A stretch of DNA of 64,000 bases, from positions 13,480,001 to 13,544,000 of the forward strand of contig WPIO01000005.1 of the NCBI GenBank assembly GCA_009760855.2, read 5' to 3'. Positions 24,327-36,253 of the stretch are shown one piece after another (the first letter of the stretch is position 1; every line of letters starts with the position of its first letter). Made by a program: the position numbers and the translations under genes. Below the pieces are notes generated by a model. It was given only the letters and a program-made list of their open reading frames with translations. It searched no databases and was not told the origin of the DNA. This DNA comes from Cristatella mucedo. Taxonomy: Eukaryota > Bryozoa > Phylactolaemata > Cristatellidae.

Positions 24327-24470
24327 GCAGGCGTGTATGTGTTTGTGTGTGCAGGCGTGTATGTGTTTGTGTGTGCAGGCGTGTATGTGTTTGTGTGTGC
24401 AGGCGTGTATGTGTTTGTGTGTGCAGGCGTGTATGTGTTTGTGTGTGCAGGCGTGTATGTGTTTGTGCGT
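24327..24470. repeat. 24-bp GT-rich minisatellite, six copies
   Basis: The unit starts GCAGGCGTGTATGTGTTTGT and recurs every 24 bases from 24327. The Cys/Val-rich and His/Thr-rich frames over it are artefacts, kept open because 24 is a multiple of 3. Confidence 0.95.
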
Positions 24471-24564
24471 GCACGCGTGCGAGTGTGTGTGTGTGTGTGG
24501 GTGCGAGTGTGTGCATGTCTGCTGACACATGTTCGCATCACAAATTTTATTGACATACTTCCGT

Positions 24565-24648
24565 TACAGTATATGCAAATCTCACAAGATCGGGATTCAG
24601 TTCTCTTAGAGAGCTATACAGTGTCACATTTTATTATTATCGCCTGCC
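24565..24648 (+). mobile_element. LINE/SINE 3' tail, diverged
   Basis: GGGATTCAGTTCTCTTAGAG, AGCTATACAGTG and then a TTATTATTAT tail match the shared hairpin tail. The rest of the element is unrecognisable. Confidence 0.45.
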
Positions 24649-27600
24649 ATATTATTTCGAGAGACTGCTGGACTTCATTTACACTAGCTAGCTAAACGTG
24701 ATCTGCTGAAGGTACTGGCTAGGCAGTTTCTGATTAGTCAGCTGCCTCTAAGCCGGCTTTGATATGGACGTCCTGGAGTATGTGGGACCTAGCTGAGACC
24801 CACAGTCAGATCCTTCCGGTCAACTACCCGGCCCTGCTCCTAAGTGAGTGCATGCTCTAAGCCCTCCATCGAAAGTTTGATAATGTGCACATGCTCGAGG
24901 TCACCAAAAAATTGGTGTGCTTGTATTAGCGGACCGGTGAGAAGCTGTTAATCGCGAGCACGATAAGTACCTCGGGCTGACCAAGCAGTTTGCTACTCTG
25001 TCAATGTGGTGCTGGCTGCACACTGCCAAATTGTCATTTATAGTAGAGAGGAGGCTGTACGTTTTACAATGTTTGGCTTTTATTTTGGCAGAACTCTTGT
25101 TGTGCTGCCACATCACTTGAGGTCTGGGGTGGCAGCTAGATTTTAGGGCCTCTTCTTGTGCAAGGCACCAATCTCTAAATGACAATACAATTCAACACTT
25201 GCTTGTTTCACCGAGTTTAATTTCATTGTAATTTGGACTTTTTTCTTTTACTGATTCTGCTGCCTAGCCTTGGTGTGTGGTTCAATTTACTGCTGACCAT
25301 GGGTGCACCGGTAATGTGGCAGCTCATTCCATTATTGATGGCTGTTGCAGGATTCACCGAATCGCTGAAGCCGCCGTTGTGCATAGCAGCAATCATGTCC
25401 GACCTCACATCACAGAACGGGTGAGCTTTTGGCTTTTTTTGCCGGTTGGAGCAGGTGCTGCATGCACTGATGCATCTGTCCCACGGTGGCCTGCTGCACC
25501 TGTGCTCTGCCAAACGAGCTCCACCAGCTCACCATCGCTCCACCATCTCACCGTAGACCGCTGTTGAAGCCGTAAGGGAGCCGAGTCTATGAGAATGTTT
25601 GCAGCCACTGTTGTTGGCCAAGAGGAAAATGCATGCTGAAAGTGCTTCAGCCGATAGAGTCGGGCAGGGTGGTATAGCAGGCAATATTCTCGGGAGTACG
25701 GTCGAGAGCCATATTCACGTCGCGGCTTGACCTTGACCGGAAAAGCGGTTGTGCTTGACATTATTTCTTAAACTGGTTTCTTGTCGAATGGAGCCAGGAT
25801 TAAATAAAGAAGCGATTCAGACTGAGGTAGCATGTTATAACACATAGATTGCTAGTTCTAGAGGGCTTTCACTTGACAAGCCATGTGCTGCCCATTGGGA
25901 CTGTCATCGGAGAGTAGAAGAGCCTTAAGAGGAGTCCCCCTCTGCAGGCCCATAAGTTTTGAGAAAGTAGCAATGGTTGCTTCGGTCACGCGATGCATTC
26001 CTGATTGTATCCCTGGTCATGTATCGGCCTGTATCGGCCACTCACAGCACGGCCTGTATTTCTCCAGCAAATCAGCCTCAGTCGTCTCCATGTCGCTTGA
26101 CCCAGGCTCATAGGGTTGCAAGGTCGTCTCTTGTCACACAACCTGCCCCCTTCAATTTCGTGGCCTGCCACTGTTTCTCGCCACCCCTGCCCATGTGTAG
26201 CACTCATCTGATCGTCGTGTGGTCCACGGCCGAAAGGCTTACACGCTGCAGCAGCAGGCCTCGACATCTTCTGCATCATTTGCTGCTGGATGTGCTCAGT
26301 CAGGCACGCCTCAGAAGAGCCGACTTTCTCAAACGGCTGGATGGTGCAACAGGCAGTCGTCTCCATTGGGCAAATCTGGGCTGGCTGACCCACTGAGTTT
26401 GAGCCATGTGTGGCAGCTGTTGTCTGTTCAAGCCTGGAAGCAGTGATCACCAAGCTTGCACCGAGCTTGTAGGCCAAATATGAATGGCGTTCCCCCATTT
26501 GCCCTAGAATTGCTTCGGTGTGAGTCGCACTTTTCGATGTGGCCTATAATTATATAACTATAATTATAATCATTGGCCAGCGCTGGCTGCTCGTATGAGA
26601 TTGCAAATGTGTGCCTCCGACGTCGGTGGCCACATTGGCAAGGTGGCTTATTGATGCAGGCAACTCGTCGGCACTTCTTGAAGTGGTGCACACGGCAGAG
26701 CCAGTTCTAGGGCATGCCTTTTCTAAGGCTGCCATTTCTTTGGACGCAGGTCCCTCTGCAGAGCAGCACTGCTGTACTACTGCTGCCCTGGCCCGAATTT
26801 GGTCGGTGCTGCATAGGGGTTCTGTACTTCTCGGAAGTCGCCGTCTGTATGTGGAAGCCTATGTTGGTTTGCACGTGTCTTTCTCACGACAGAATGAGCA
26901 TGGGCGTACCATTGATGCTTTGCTGTAACTGCTGCCTTGATGCAAAGTTGTACCTACATGCAATGCCTTGGTGCCTAGATGGCAATACCGTGAACCAATT
27001 GGGTGGGGGTAGGGTGGCATTTGGCCCCCCCCCCCTGCAGCAGGGCAGCCCTATTTCCACCGACCGTCACGAACGAAGAAATTTCTTCCACTTGATGAGT
27101 CCGCGTCGAATAAATGCTATCCTTTGTGCTATAGTTTTTTATATTAATTATGGATCTTGCCGTCTACATGCAAATATTGCAGGTTTTGCCCTCCCCTGGA
27201 TGAAAATCTTGGCAATCGCTGGCATATCGATCTGTGCCCGTGGGGCATACCGCTCGGTTATTTATGAAATTCTGAAGTTGGTTTTTGGCTTTGATATGCC
27301 TCCTATTATAGCACATCGGAGGTAATTTCCATCAGTAGTGCCCTGCTGTTAATCCAGTCGATTGAAGGTCGGCATTGGTGATAGGCTGGCGACTGCAGCT
27401 GTTTCGGAGTGCCAGATTTAAATTCAGCAGCAGACTAAACTTGGTCTACTGTACCGATATCCTTCTTTGTTTCTTCGTGTTTCTTTTGTTTTCTGTATAG
27501 AAACACTAGACTGCTCTCGGCAATCAAGATCCTACAGAGATGTTTATGGCTGGCTTTTCCAGAACCAATTCGTTCCTTCAGCCACGGTCGCTTTGCTTTC

Positions 27601-30600
27601 TCGGAAAGAATCATTCTTTATTCTGATGTATGCTCACATTAACGTATCGGTATCTAAGCTATGTCAATGGGAATCTAAGCTCATGGCCGTTGGTACCCAG
27701 TCATGCCTTTGAGTATCTACGTGGTGTGGGGGCTGCCGAATAGGGGTATTTCCAAGGCTGCTGCACGTAGGAACTTCCCAACGCCCGGTAAGTAAGCGCC
27801 TAGCTACAGAAATGATGTCCACATTATATGGCTACCGACGGGCAAGGCTGCAAGAGTGCAGCACTGATAGGAATGCTGTACAACCGGCCTATCTAATAGT
27901 AAAGAGTGGCCGTTTAATAGTAAACAGTTGAGTAAAACGTGAAGCCGAACGGCATAGATGGGCTCAGCACGACACCCACTGGACGGTTAAATACTGGTGC
28001 TCTCTCATTCACAGGGGATGCTAGGAGCAAAGTTGGTCTCTTGCGTATGGCATACCGGGTGGCTAGGAATTTCGGCTTCCCGTTTCGGCATCTGGTGGCA
28101 GGCATCTCATTCCTGGAACTATGAACCACAATTTGTACCTCGACGCTAGCTAGCACAGTGCTGCAGAGCGCGGCCTGTCTGCCGGAAGTCTTCGAAGAGG
28201 AACCCATGTGTCAGGAAGATAATGACCCGAAGCCTACTGGGAATAGGTTCAGAAAATAGTTATACGACTCGTCTGCTACCGTTATAGCTCGGGCCCACTC
28301 AGTCGATTACAATTCCGCAGAGCGCCCACCATAAGGATAGAACAAGTAGCACAAGTAAGCCCAAATAAGCACACCCCGGCAAGCGATCTACGTTCTGCGT
28401 GCAGCTTCGAATGCCCGGAGTCGATGCCACGGCAAGGCAGTGTAAAAGCTGGCAGCTTTGATGCTGAGCCGTTATTAGGCAGTCGCCGAGAACTGCCGAA
28501 GCCCCACTACTGACCTATGTTCCTAAGTTCGATATGCACTCAAATGTTAAAGTATTTTGTCGACTCGGTTAGCCAATATGATGGCTTTTATATATTCAAC
28601 GTCGAACGTTAACGTCACCAAACGTGTGTGCACCGGTTGCAATTGGAAAATGCGACACCTCCCGGCAATTGTCACTTAATTTATCTTAGCTTAATTTATC
28701 AAGTTTAAATGCTTTTGCAATCCCTTATTTGCGATGACCTGCCGGGCATGCCCGGATGCGGGCGGAGCTGATCAAGCGCTCGAATACATCTGACGTGATG
28801 CTACCCCAGGGTCATTGTAAGTGTTCAAAAAGCGCATCGGTAGATGGCAAGTTGCCCCAACCGTCGGCTGCATCTCACCAATCCTCGATTGGTTCCGAGA
28901 CTGACTCAGCCAGCAGTCAGTCACCAAGCAGCGCATTAAGGTGCCCACACTCAATAGCTGTTTAGAGATGTTAACTTATTGGGTAGCATGCTTTAGGTCG
29001 GTTCGGGTTGGAGAATATTATCCAGTCCTCAGAGTACCGTCGCACTAGGGAGTCCGTCGGTCTGAAGGAGATCGAAATAAACGTTAGTCATGTCGTTAGT
29101 CATGATGCCTGGCTGGCATGCACAGCCTCTTATGCACAGTCATTTCGACTGAAGCACCCCATACCGTGGCTACCTTTCCCTCCGAATTAGACCGTTTGTT
29201 ATTGTACTCGAGCACCATGGTATGTTCTTATTGATAGACCGATAGCAGATTGCTTATGTGAGTGTCCAGCCTCGTGCGGTGCCTTGATTTTATCCCTCGC
29301 AAAACTTTTCGACAATTCGACCAATTTCAGCACACATGGGTGGGCTCTGGTGCAGCGCTATTAAGCTATGCCGTGGCAATCGTTCTGTACATATAGCTGT
29401 ATACGTTATGACAGTCTTAGCCTTAACGAATTTATTGCTATCTCTCCAGACTCGGGTTGACCTGCTAATAATTGACGGGCTAATAATATTTGTATAGCAC
29501 ATCTCGTGAAGTTATATCAAACAAAGTTGCCAGATCTTTCTAACCGTCGTTTCAGCATTAAACCCCACTCAGCTTTTTATCTCACCCGTGCTGAAATCTT
29601 AGGTAGCCGAGATCAATGGTGTAGCCCCCACCCCAGAAAATGTCCTTAATAAAATTTGAATCAATTTTGGGTTACCTTTGGGTTGCCGTCTGTCTCATTG
29701 CCCCTGCCATATGCCAAACACTAAGGGACGTCCTTGGAACACTCTTGGCCAAGATATCCTGGTACCTTCATTGTAACCCCCTAACAATTACCCCCATTAA
29801 CCACCACTGTAGCTGTCATCCCATGGCACACCCATCATAACTGATACCTACTGTTATTTGCCTCACCAACTGTTACTCCCGAGTGCATGCCCCTCTTCAA
29901 TCGCCCAATTTGACATGTTAGCGCGAAAAATGCCTGTGCTCGTGCACAAAAGCTCGAGTGCTCGTGCAAGCACACAGCAAGGCACGCTATGAGTTTGCTC
30001 GGACGGTAGTTGAAGCAAGGAAGCGTATCTGTGCAGCAGCAGCCTGGCACATGTGAACTAGCACATGTTGTAGCTCGATGGAGAGCCGGCCAGTGAACCA
30101 CATGCTTGCCAAGTCCTTGAGGCCAACGCCGATGGCCAGGTTCTCTTCTGGCCTCACAACTTGTCAAGGCACCTTGGCTCCATCGGAGAAGGTGGAGGCC
30201 TACCTCTCCCCTGCACAGCCCCTGTGTAACGTGACCCTCGTAGCGATTGCCTGTCTATCGGATGCCTCCAAGTGAACGTGTCTGAGAGTGCCAGCACTGT
30301 CGAATGGACGGGTTGTCCATAGCGGCCACAGCCGGAGGTAGACCAATTCGACCTTTGTGTATGTATATCGCTCGGATAGGGGGAGGCGCTCGCATGAAGC
30401 ACAGCAGACCCGGACCCTGGCACCGGAGGCATCAGGGTGGGCCTCCATCTCCCCCCCCCCCCTGCACGGCGACCGTGCCCGGCAACTACTTGTAGGCCAG
30501 GCCGACGACGTCCGGCTGCAGTTGCAAGAGCCGGCTTTGTGAACAGGGCTGCCTGCATCAGCGTCTTGCCCTCCCCCTCGTCTGAGCCTTGCGGTCTAAT

Positions 30601-31170
30601 GGCCAAGAGGCTAGGGTATAAATTACCTCGGCTAGTCGCCTTTGTCGACCCGGGGAAAGCAATTTGCGCCCGGCCAATCGGCTGGTCCCCTATCCGACTT
30701 GTCGGTCAGCCTGGGCGTTTCCACTTGGACGGCTTCTCCGGGCGAAGTGGGTGGGAGGAGGGTCGCACGAGCTTTTGCCTCTAATCTCAGCCAGCCTGCC
30801 GGCCAGCTGCCGGGCTCCTGCCGGAAGCCGCCGAGCCCGAGGTAGGCCGAGTCCCTCCACCGCCGGCGCCTGCCCTCTGCCGACGCCGGACGCTTGGCCG
30901 GAGTGCTGTAACAGGAGCCAGAATGCAGGCGACCGTGGACGTGCGCTGCCGTGTCTCGACTGAAGCACGCCCAGCTCGTGCCGGAGCCGGATGTGCCAAT
31001 ATCTAGAAGCCGCCGCCGGTACGTGTAGCTCGCTCGTGCTCGGGCCACGGCTGCAGCACACCCGGCTGCCGTTGACTTTGATCATCGGCCTGCTTTGTGG
31101 CTGGCCGGCTGGCCTTGGACGTCTCTGCTGGTCACATCCTGAGACTGTTTGCCGGCAGGGCTGCCGTCGT
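24649..31170. other. long stretch without a supported gene
   Basis: No exon with recognisable domains, tRNA, or repeat-family body was found. The longest frame (26714-27325, 203 codons, +) overlaps another protein-like frame (26611-26928) in a different phase, and neither has a motif or splice support. A short palindromic AT tract lies at 26548-26571. From 30,780 to 31,060 the sequence is rich in CG and could be the upstream promoter or first-exon region of the DNMT3 gene, but I see no direct signal. Confidence 0.3.
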
Positions 31171-31171
31171 C

Positions 31172-31172
31172 T

Positions 31173-31241
<69 letters not shown>
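31172..31241. repeat. CT/GA microsatellite
   Basis: A pure (CT)n run of about 68 bases, about 880 bases upstream of the first proposed DNMT3 coding exon. Confidence 0.97.
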
Positions 31242-31243
<2 letters not shown>

Positions 31244-31944
31244 CGAAGTCGGCACTGTTGTGTGACTGCTCTTGGCTAGGATTGGGGAAGGGCTGTGGCC
31301 AGAGGCGTTCCTCCTAGGATACTGTGCGCCCAGGGATGGACTGCTTCGCAAATGGTGCCCCCTGTCCAGTATTAGACACCCATTTTGGCGCCCCTGGCTC
31401 CTCCTGATCCAGCACCCGGGGCCCGCACGCCCCCCCCCCCGTTCGGTACGCCTCCGACGGTGGCTGACCGAACTCTAGCACGTCCACCCCTGCTCCTCAC
31501 TCTGACCCGCTGCTCTTCACTCTTACCTCTGCTGCCGACTCTACTCGAAAAGATTAGCATGCGACATAACTGAAAACAATGGTGTCAGCACGACTGTGTG
31601 TACGCATGTGTGGGAGAGTTTAGGGAGCCGACGAGCCGCTGTTTCTCTGGCCCTCCTGGCCTCTTTGCGCAGATGCTAACCAACCACTTCCTTCCTTCAG
31701 CCTCTACTGAAAAAGTGGGCGCCGGTATTTTTTACTCGAACCCCGGCCTGGTGCAATCGACAGCCGTGGTCGCACTGTGCCGATGCTGGCGTTTAGCACG
31801 CCGAGACACGATGCTGGCGTTTAGCACGGCCAGTGGGGCAAAGTAGCCTGCCAGTAGTTGCCCGATGCTTACCACGACAATTGCTGCATTCCTTGCCTTT
31901 ATGCCGGCTTGACTGGTGGAGTTGCTGTCTGCTTTGGCAACAAA

Positions 31945-32012
31945 GTCGGTTGTGATGGCGATGGTGGTGGTGGCGGCGGCGGTGGTGGTGGTAGAGGTGG
32001 AGGTTGGAGAGC
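31945..32012. repeat. GGT/GGC triplet repeat
   Basis: Repeating GGT, GGC and GGA triplets occur just upstream of the first proposed DNMT3 exon. They would encode Gly or Val runs if transcribed in frame, but a TGA follows near 32020. Confidence 0.85.
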
Positions 32013-32130
32013 CGTAGGCTGACCCTGCTTCAGCAGGCAGCGCTGCCTGCCGCCGGTGTGGCAGGAGGCTCTGTGGCTGCTGCCGGCTGGTTTGCGCTGT
32101 CTGTCTGTCTCCCTCTCAGGGCACGCTCAT

Positions 32131-33981
32131 ATGGGAAACTGTTTTAGGCAACCAACTTTGCCCGAGACAATGCAGACGAAGACCAGCGATCCCGGCACTA
32201 CTGCTGCCGCAGAGTTGAGTGAGGAAATGATGAGATCTGGGCAGCCTCTGCTCCCTTCAGCAGCAGCTGCAGTGCAGTGCAGCCGGGAGGCTCCGGCCGT
32301 CAGTGGCCGCTACATCGGCGAAGCGAGCTCCACTGTGCCAGCCTCCGCTGGCACCGCCGCCTCCGTTGCCGCAGCATCCTTGAGCAGTGCCGCTGGCCCT
32401 GCCTCTGCCACCGCTCCGACTGCTTATTCGGCCACCACCCCAACGGCTTACATTCAGGATCCCGAGTTTATCAAAGCGATAAATGTTATTCGAAAGTATT
32501 CCGATTCGACCGTGATGTCTTCCGTTGGAGGCAGCCTGGGCGATGCCGCCAACGGCTGTGGCTCCATGCCACCACAGGCGACCGCTACTCTGCAAGCCGG
32601 CGACAGCAGCCAGCAGCAGCAGCCATATGGCAGCCCCAGCATGCGGCCAATGCATTACACGCAGCTTGGCTCGTCCCCTGCAGCAATGCCGTCGCAGTAC
32701 CAGCAGCACCAGCACCAGCTCCAGCAGCAGCAGCAGCGAATGGGAATGCCGTACTACGAAGATGCCGCTGAGCTCGATGCGAGAGCTCGAGGAGGAAATC
32801 CGCAGTCCGAGTACATGTCTCCATACCCGGCCACGTACTACGATGCGAGGCGCTACTACCACAACAAGGACAACGGCATGTCAGCAGCAGCAGCCGCGGC
32901 GGCCTCGTCGTACATGCGGAGGCAGAGCAGCACGATGGTCACCGACGGCGGCTATCACCACCAGTCGGACCAGCTGGCCATGTACCGTGAGCGGCCGATG
33001 GCTCGCCCTGGCGTGGACAATTTCTGCTATGTGGCCCGCCGCAGGAGCACGTATCCGCTGGCGGGCATGTGCGACGTCATGGAGGAAGTGCAGGATTTCA
33101 AGTACCGCCTTCCCGACCCCTTCATGTATCCGACACAGCCGGCCATGTATGCCAACGGCCTCGAAGGAGGGCACGCCGCCATGTCGGGCGGTTACCGACA
33201 CGTGCCGCATGGAGGCTACGACGGCGGGGCCATGCTGCCCGCACTGCAGTGGTCGATGTATCCGGGCGGCGGTGGCGGCAGCGGCGGATCACACGAGCAG
33301 GCGCCGGGTGTGGCAGCAGCAGCAGCAGCGGCTGCGGCCCCTGCATCGTCACCGATGCCTGCAGGCATGAGCTATCGAGCCCTGCTGCCTCCGCTGGCGA
33401 ATGGAAGCGGTGGAGTTGGCAGCTACCACAACGCGACAGGCATCATGAACAACGGTGGATCATCAGTTCTTGGCCAGCATCTGCTGTCTGCTTCCGGCGA
33501 AAGCGCATCGCACACCAATGCTTCTGCCACCAGTGGCATGGCCACCTTGCCTGCTGCTGCTGCGGCCGTCTCAGCTGCCGGTGGCGGCGCAGCCATCTCG
33601 ACTGGCTCGGCTCCCGTCGACGACGACGACGGCAAATGCGACACGACCGTGGGCAGCGCCGCAGCTGGCGCTGTAGCCGCCGAGCACACGAGCCAATCCC
33701 AAGCTTCCGCTGCTGCCACCGCAGCCGCCGGCCCGACGACTTCGACTCCTCGCAAGCGGGCACCGCCACCGGCTGCTCCCGAGGCTCAGCCAGCGAGCAA
33801 GCGATCAGTGTCGGCTGCTGCTGCCGCCGCACCGGAGTCATCGCCAGCCGAATCCTCGCTGAGCGCTGCTGGCGGCGTTAATGGCGGCTGCAAATCCGGC
33901 AGCAAGAGGCTCGGCAGGCAGGCTGCCGGAAGCGAGGCGGCGGAAGAGCAGGCGGCGGAAGAGCATCCACCTCTGGAGACG
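32131..33981 (+). CDS. proposed N-terminal exon of DNMT3, disordered Gln/Tyr/Ala/Ser-rich region
   Basis: The first ATG (32131) lies 11 bases after a strong 3' splice site, CTGTCTCCCTCTCAG, ending at 32119. The frame stays open for 617 codons to a possible donor ACG|GTACGG at 33981, and would otherwise stop at TGA 33994-33996. The product is low complexity: Ala runs, Gln-rich HQHQLQQQQQRMG, Tyr/Met/Pro/Gly-rich segments and a basic TPRKRAPPP patch near the end. One ordered-looking stretch is FCYVARRRSTYPLAGMCDVM. It starts MGNCFRQP, an N-myristoylation/palmitoylation-like sequence that would be odd for a nuclear enzyme. No AATAAA lies soon after the TGA, which favours splicing onward. An independent upstream gene is the main alternative. 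Confidence 0.5.
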
Positions 33982-34448
33982 GTACGGCGCGTGTGAGGCT
34001 CGTGCGTAGTAGGGGCGCGCGCCAGGTCCCGCTAATGCCCGTGGTGCTCATCTAGTGCTTGCTGCCAAGGTAGGCTCGTGCCATTCCGTTAGAGACTGTG
34101 TTTTATCTATGGTTATGGCTCTTGTTTTTTCTTCCTCTTCAACCCCCACCTCCCTGACATCTGGGGACACGGGTTTCGCGCTGGCTCTCGTTTTTCTTGG
34201 CTCACTGACAGTGTGCTGCTGTTGCGACCCACGTGCTGCCCCACGTTGGCCAATCCTCCGGCCACTTTCCTTATGGGAAACAATGGCCATCGATCATCTG
34301 AGCTTCGCAGGGGGGGGGGAGGTAGGGCACTGGGGTTGTCACTAACCATCTATTCGGTGCAGCTGCCTGTAAGGCGCGGCAGATAACTCAAGTGTTTCGT
34401 CCCGTGTCTACATGTGAGACAGTCCGTTTGTAAGCATGCCGCCATACC

Positions 34449-34497
34449 AAGGGGACGAGGGGAAGAATGTACCCACATTATTCCCCCTCGTCCCCTT
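34449..34497. repeat. inverted repeat, about 14-bp stem
   Basis: AAGGGGACGAGGGG pairs with CCCCTCGTCCCCTT across a loop of about 20 bases; the pairing continues imperfectly inward. Confidence 0.85.
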
Positions 34498-34892
34498 TTT
34501 CAGCACCTGGCAGCAGGGACACGACCATATGTATGGACGAGGGTATGGGCAGTGGGGCAGTTAAAATGAACTAGACTTGGCTATGTTGCATCGGTTGAAA
34601 TTGATCTTGATCCCAGTTGATGGGGATTTTCGGCATTGCCTAGCATGGGTGCCACCTCGTGCATCCTACGCATGAGCCTGGCTAGCTAACAGCTGCCGTT
34701 AAAATTCGCGTGGCCTCACAATTCCGTCTCGGCATCTCGAATACAGCTGTGTTGTTCCCAACTGGAGAGACTGGTCTATGCGACCAGGAGAGCCAGAGAC
34801 ATGGTGATGGCAGTCGGGGTCGTCTGCCAGGCCACTGCCACTGGCTGGTGGGAAGGTCAATTTTGGCAGGGCACCTGCCAGGAAGTGCCAAC

Positions 34893-34950
34893 CTCCTCCC
34901 TGACTGGGCTGCCTGCATCAGCAGCAGCAGGCAGCCCAGTCAGGGAGGAG
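34893..34950. repeat. perfect 24-bp hairpin
   Basis: The arm 34893-34916 (starting CTCCTCCCTGACTGGG) is the exact reverse complement of 34927-34950, with a 10-base loop ATCAGCAGCA. The whole is 58 nt, the size of a small pre-miRNA hairpin, but the perfect stem and lack of a longer basal stem are unlike typical animal miRNAs. Confidence 0.95.
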
Positions 34951-35073
34951 TGTGGGGTGGGGGACTGGCTGCCGTTGGCAGCTCGGCCGTTGTAGCCTGT
35001 GCTGTGCCACGAGTCCCTGCTGCCAGGTGCCCGGCAGTTTGGACAGGCAGTCGTGGCCTCGGAGGCCCAGAGA

Positions 35074-35130
35074 GCAGCACCAGTAGCCTTGGCCTTGGCG
35101 ATGTGCCACGGCCAAGGCTGCTGGTGCTGC
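35074..35130. repeat. 21-bp hairpin with one mismatch
   Basis: The arm 35074-35094 (GCAGCACCAGTAGCCTTGGC plus C) pairs with 35110-35130 with one mismatch and a 15-base loop. It lies about 125 bases after the perfect hairpin. Confidence 0.9.
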
Positions 35131-36064
35131 CGTTTAAATGCCCAGACTAGACGCTGAGGCAGCATTAACCCATCATCCATTCCCTGGCGATGGCTTCATG
35201 TGCCGGCCACATTTTCGATAAAACATTTACTGCAGCTCACCACAGCTACTGTGGCCCCGGCCTTTCCTTGCTCACAACAGCAGCAGCAGCAGGGCAACCT
35301 GTCAGCAGCACAGCCGCCTGTTCAGAGATACATACCAGTAGGTGGGCAAAACTGAGGAGCCCTTTGACTGGCCTGAAATGACTTTCGGTGTCGCTGTGAT
35401 CGGGACCGTTGCCACGTGCTCTTTTGGGCATCGCCCACGATGTCGTGAGTGTGGCAGGACGCCGGCGATTCCTTTCAATAGCTTCGACCACGGCTTCGAT
35501 TTCGACCAAGAGGGAGTGACCGTAGGTTGGGTCTGCACGGAATTGATTGGCCGCAGCCCTGCTGGTAGAGGTGATGGTGTCCGAGTGTTGGGCTGTCAAG
35601 AGGTGCCACTGTAAAGGAATGGGTGAAGGAGGACGCCACAAATCGATCAACGTCGGAAGTCGAGGGTGCAGTTTTAACTCCCGTGCGTCGACTTCGCGAG
35701 AATTCTTCATTCCCCGTCGTCCGTCCAGCACTGCGATGCTGTTCCCCTTTCAGACCGTGCTGCAATTGCTGCCCAAATCACGTCCGTCCTGCGGCAGAGG
35801 GTCTGTTTTGTCTACGATTGCATTTCGCCTGAGCCTAGGTTTACCGGTATCGCTGTCGGCTTGCGACCCAGCAAGCTGGAACTCGAATGCTGGCTGCGTG
35901 CAAGCTGGAACTCGAATGCTGGCTGCGTGCTTAGCCCGCCGCGACCAGGCGTTTGGTCTCCTCTTGCGCTGCAGCGAGCAGCCCACAGCGGCTGCCGAGG
36001 TGCTTTCTTCAGTCGCGCCCGGTTGTCGTGCCCCCTGCGTCATGCTGCTGCTCGGCTGCTACAG

Positions 36065-36253
36065 GCTGCTTTGCGACCTCGCAAGAGCTGCATGGGAGGA
36101 GCTGCCATAGATGGTGGACAGCAGCTGCGGACTGCTGCCGCTGCTGCAGCTTCCGGCTCCACGCCCGACGCGAAGGAGCCTCGGGCTGCTGCTGCTGGCT
36201 CCAGATGCGACGTCGGCGAAGCCTGTGTGTTGCTGAGCGACGTCAGGAGAAAG
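36065..36253 (+). CDS. proposed DNMT3 exon 2, Ala-rich linker
   Basis: It lies between GCTGCTACAG and AAG|GTAGAG, is 189 bases long and starts and ends in phase 0, so it fits between exon 1 and the PWWP exon. It encodes 63 residues including ALRPRKSC, an Ala run, SGSTPDAKEPRAAAAGSRC and a VLLSDVRRK end. There is no conserved domain, so the call rests on phase, splice sites and its similarity in composition to the flanking disordered regions. Another acceptor at 36012 would not keep this frame. Confidence 0.45.

Larger units (their letters stand above)
33982..36064 (+). other. proposed DNMT3 intron 1 with hairpins
   Basis: If exon 1 is right, this 2.1-kb intron runs from GTACGG to GCTGCTACAG. 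It contains three inverted repeats at 34,449-34,497, 34,893-34,950 and 35,074-35,130, and a small direct repeat of AAGCTGGAACTCGAATGCTG at about 35,873-35,925. No other gene is visible. Confidence 0.4.

Noticed and set aside
24303-24695. 130-codon Cys/Val-rich frame
   Set aside because: It translates the 24-bp minisatellite, whose period is a multiple of three and so stays open.
26714-27325. 203-codon hydrophobic frame
   Set aside because: No motif, many Cys/Leu residues typical of non-coding T-rich DNA, and another protein-like frame overlaps it in a different phase.
32257-33370. Long frames on the minus strand and in other + phases over the proposed first DNMT3 exon
   Set aside because: They are shadows of the GC- and CAG-rich 646-codon frame. 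Only that frame has a clean acceptor and an in-frame ATG.
34893-34950. Considered as a rho-independent terminator or a confirmed miRNA
   Set aside because: Terminators of that kind do not apply in an animal genome. For a miRNA the perfect stem, short basal region and absence of small-RNA data make a firm call impossible, so it is only reported as a hairpin.
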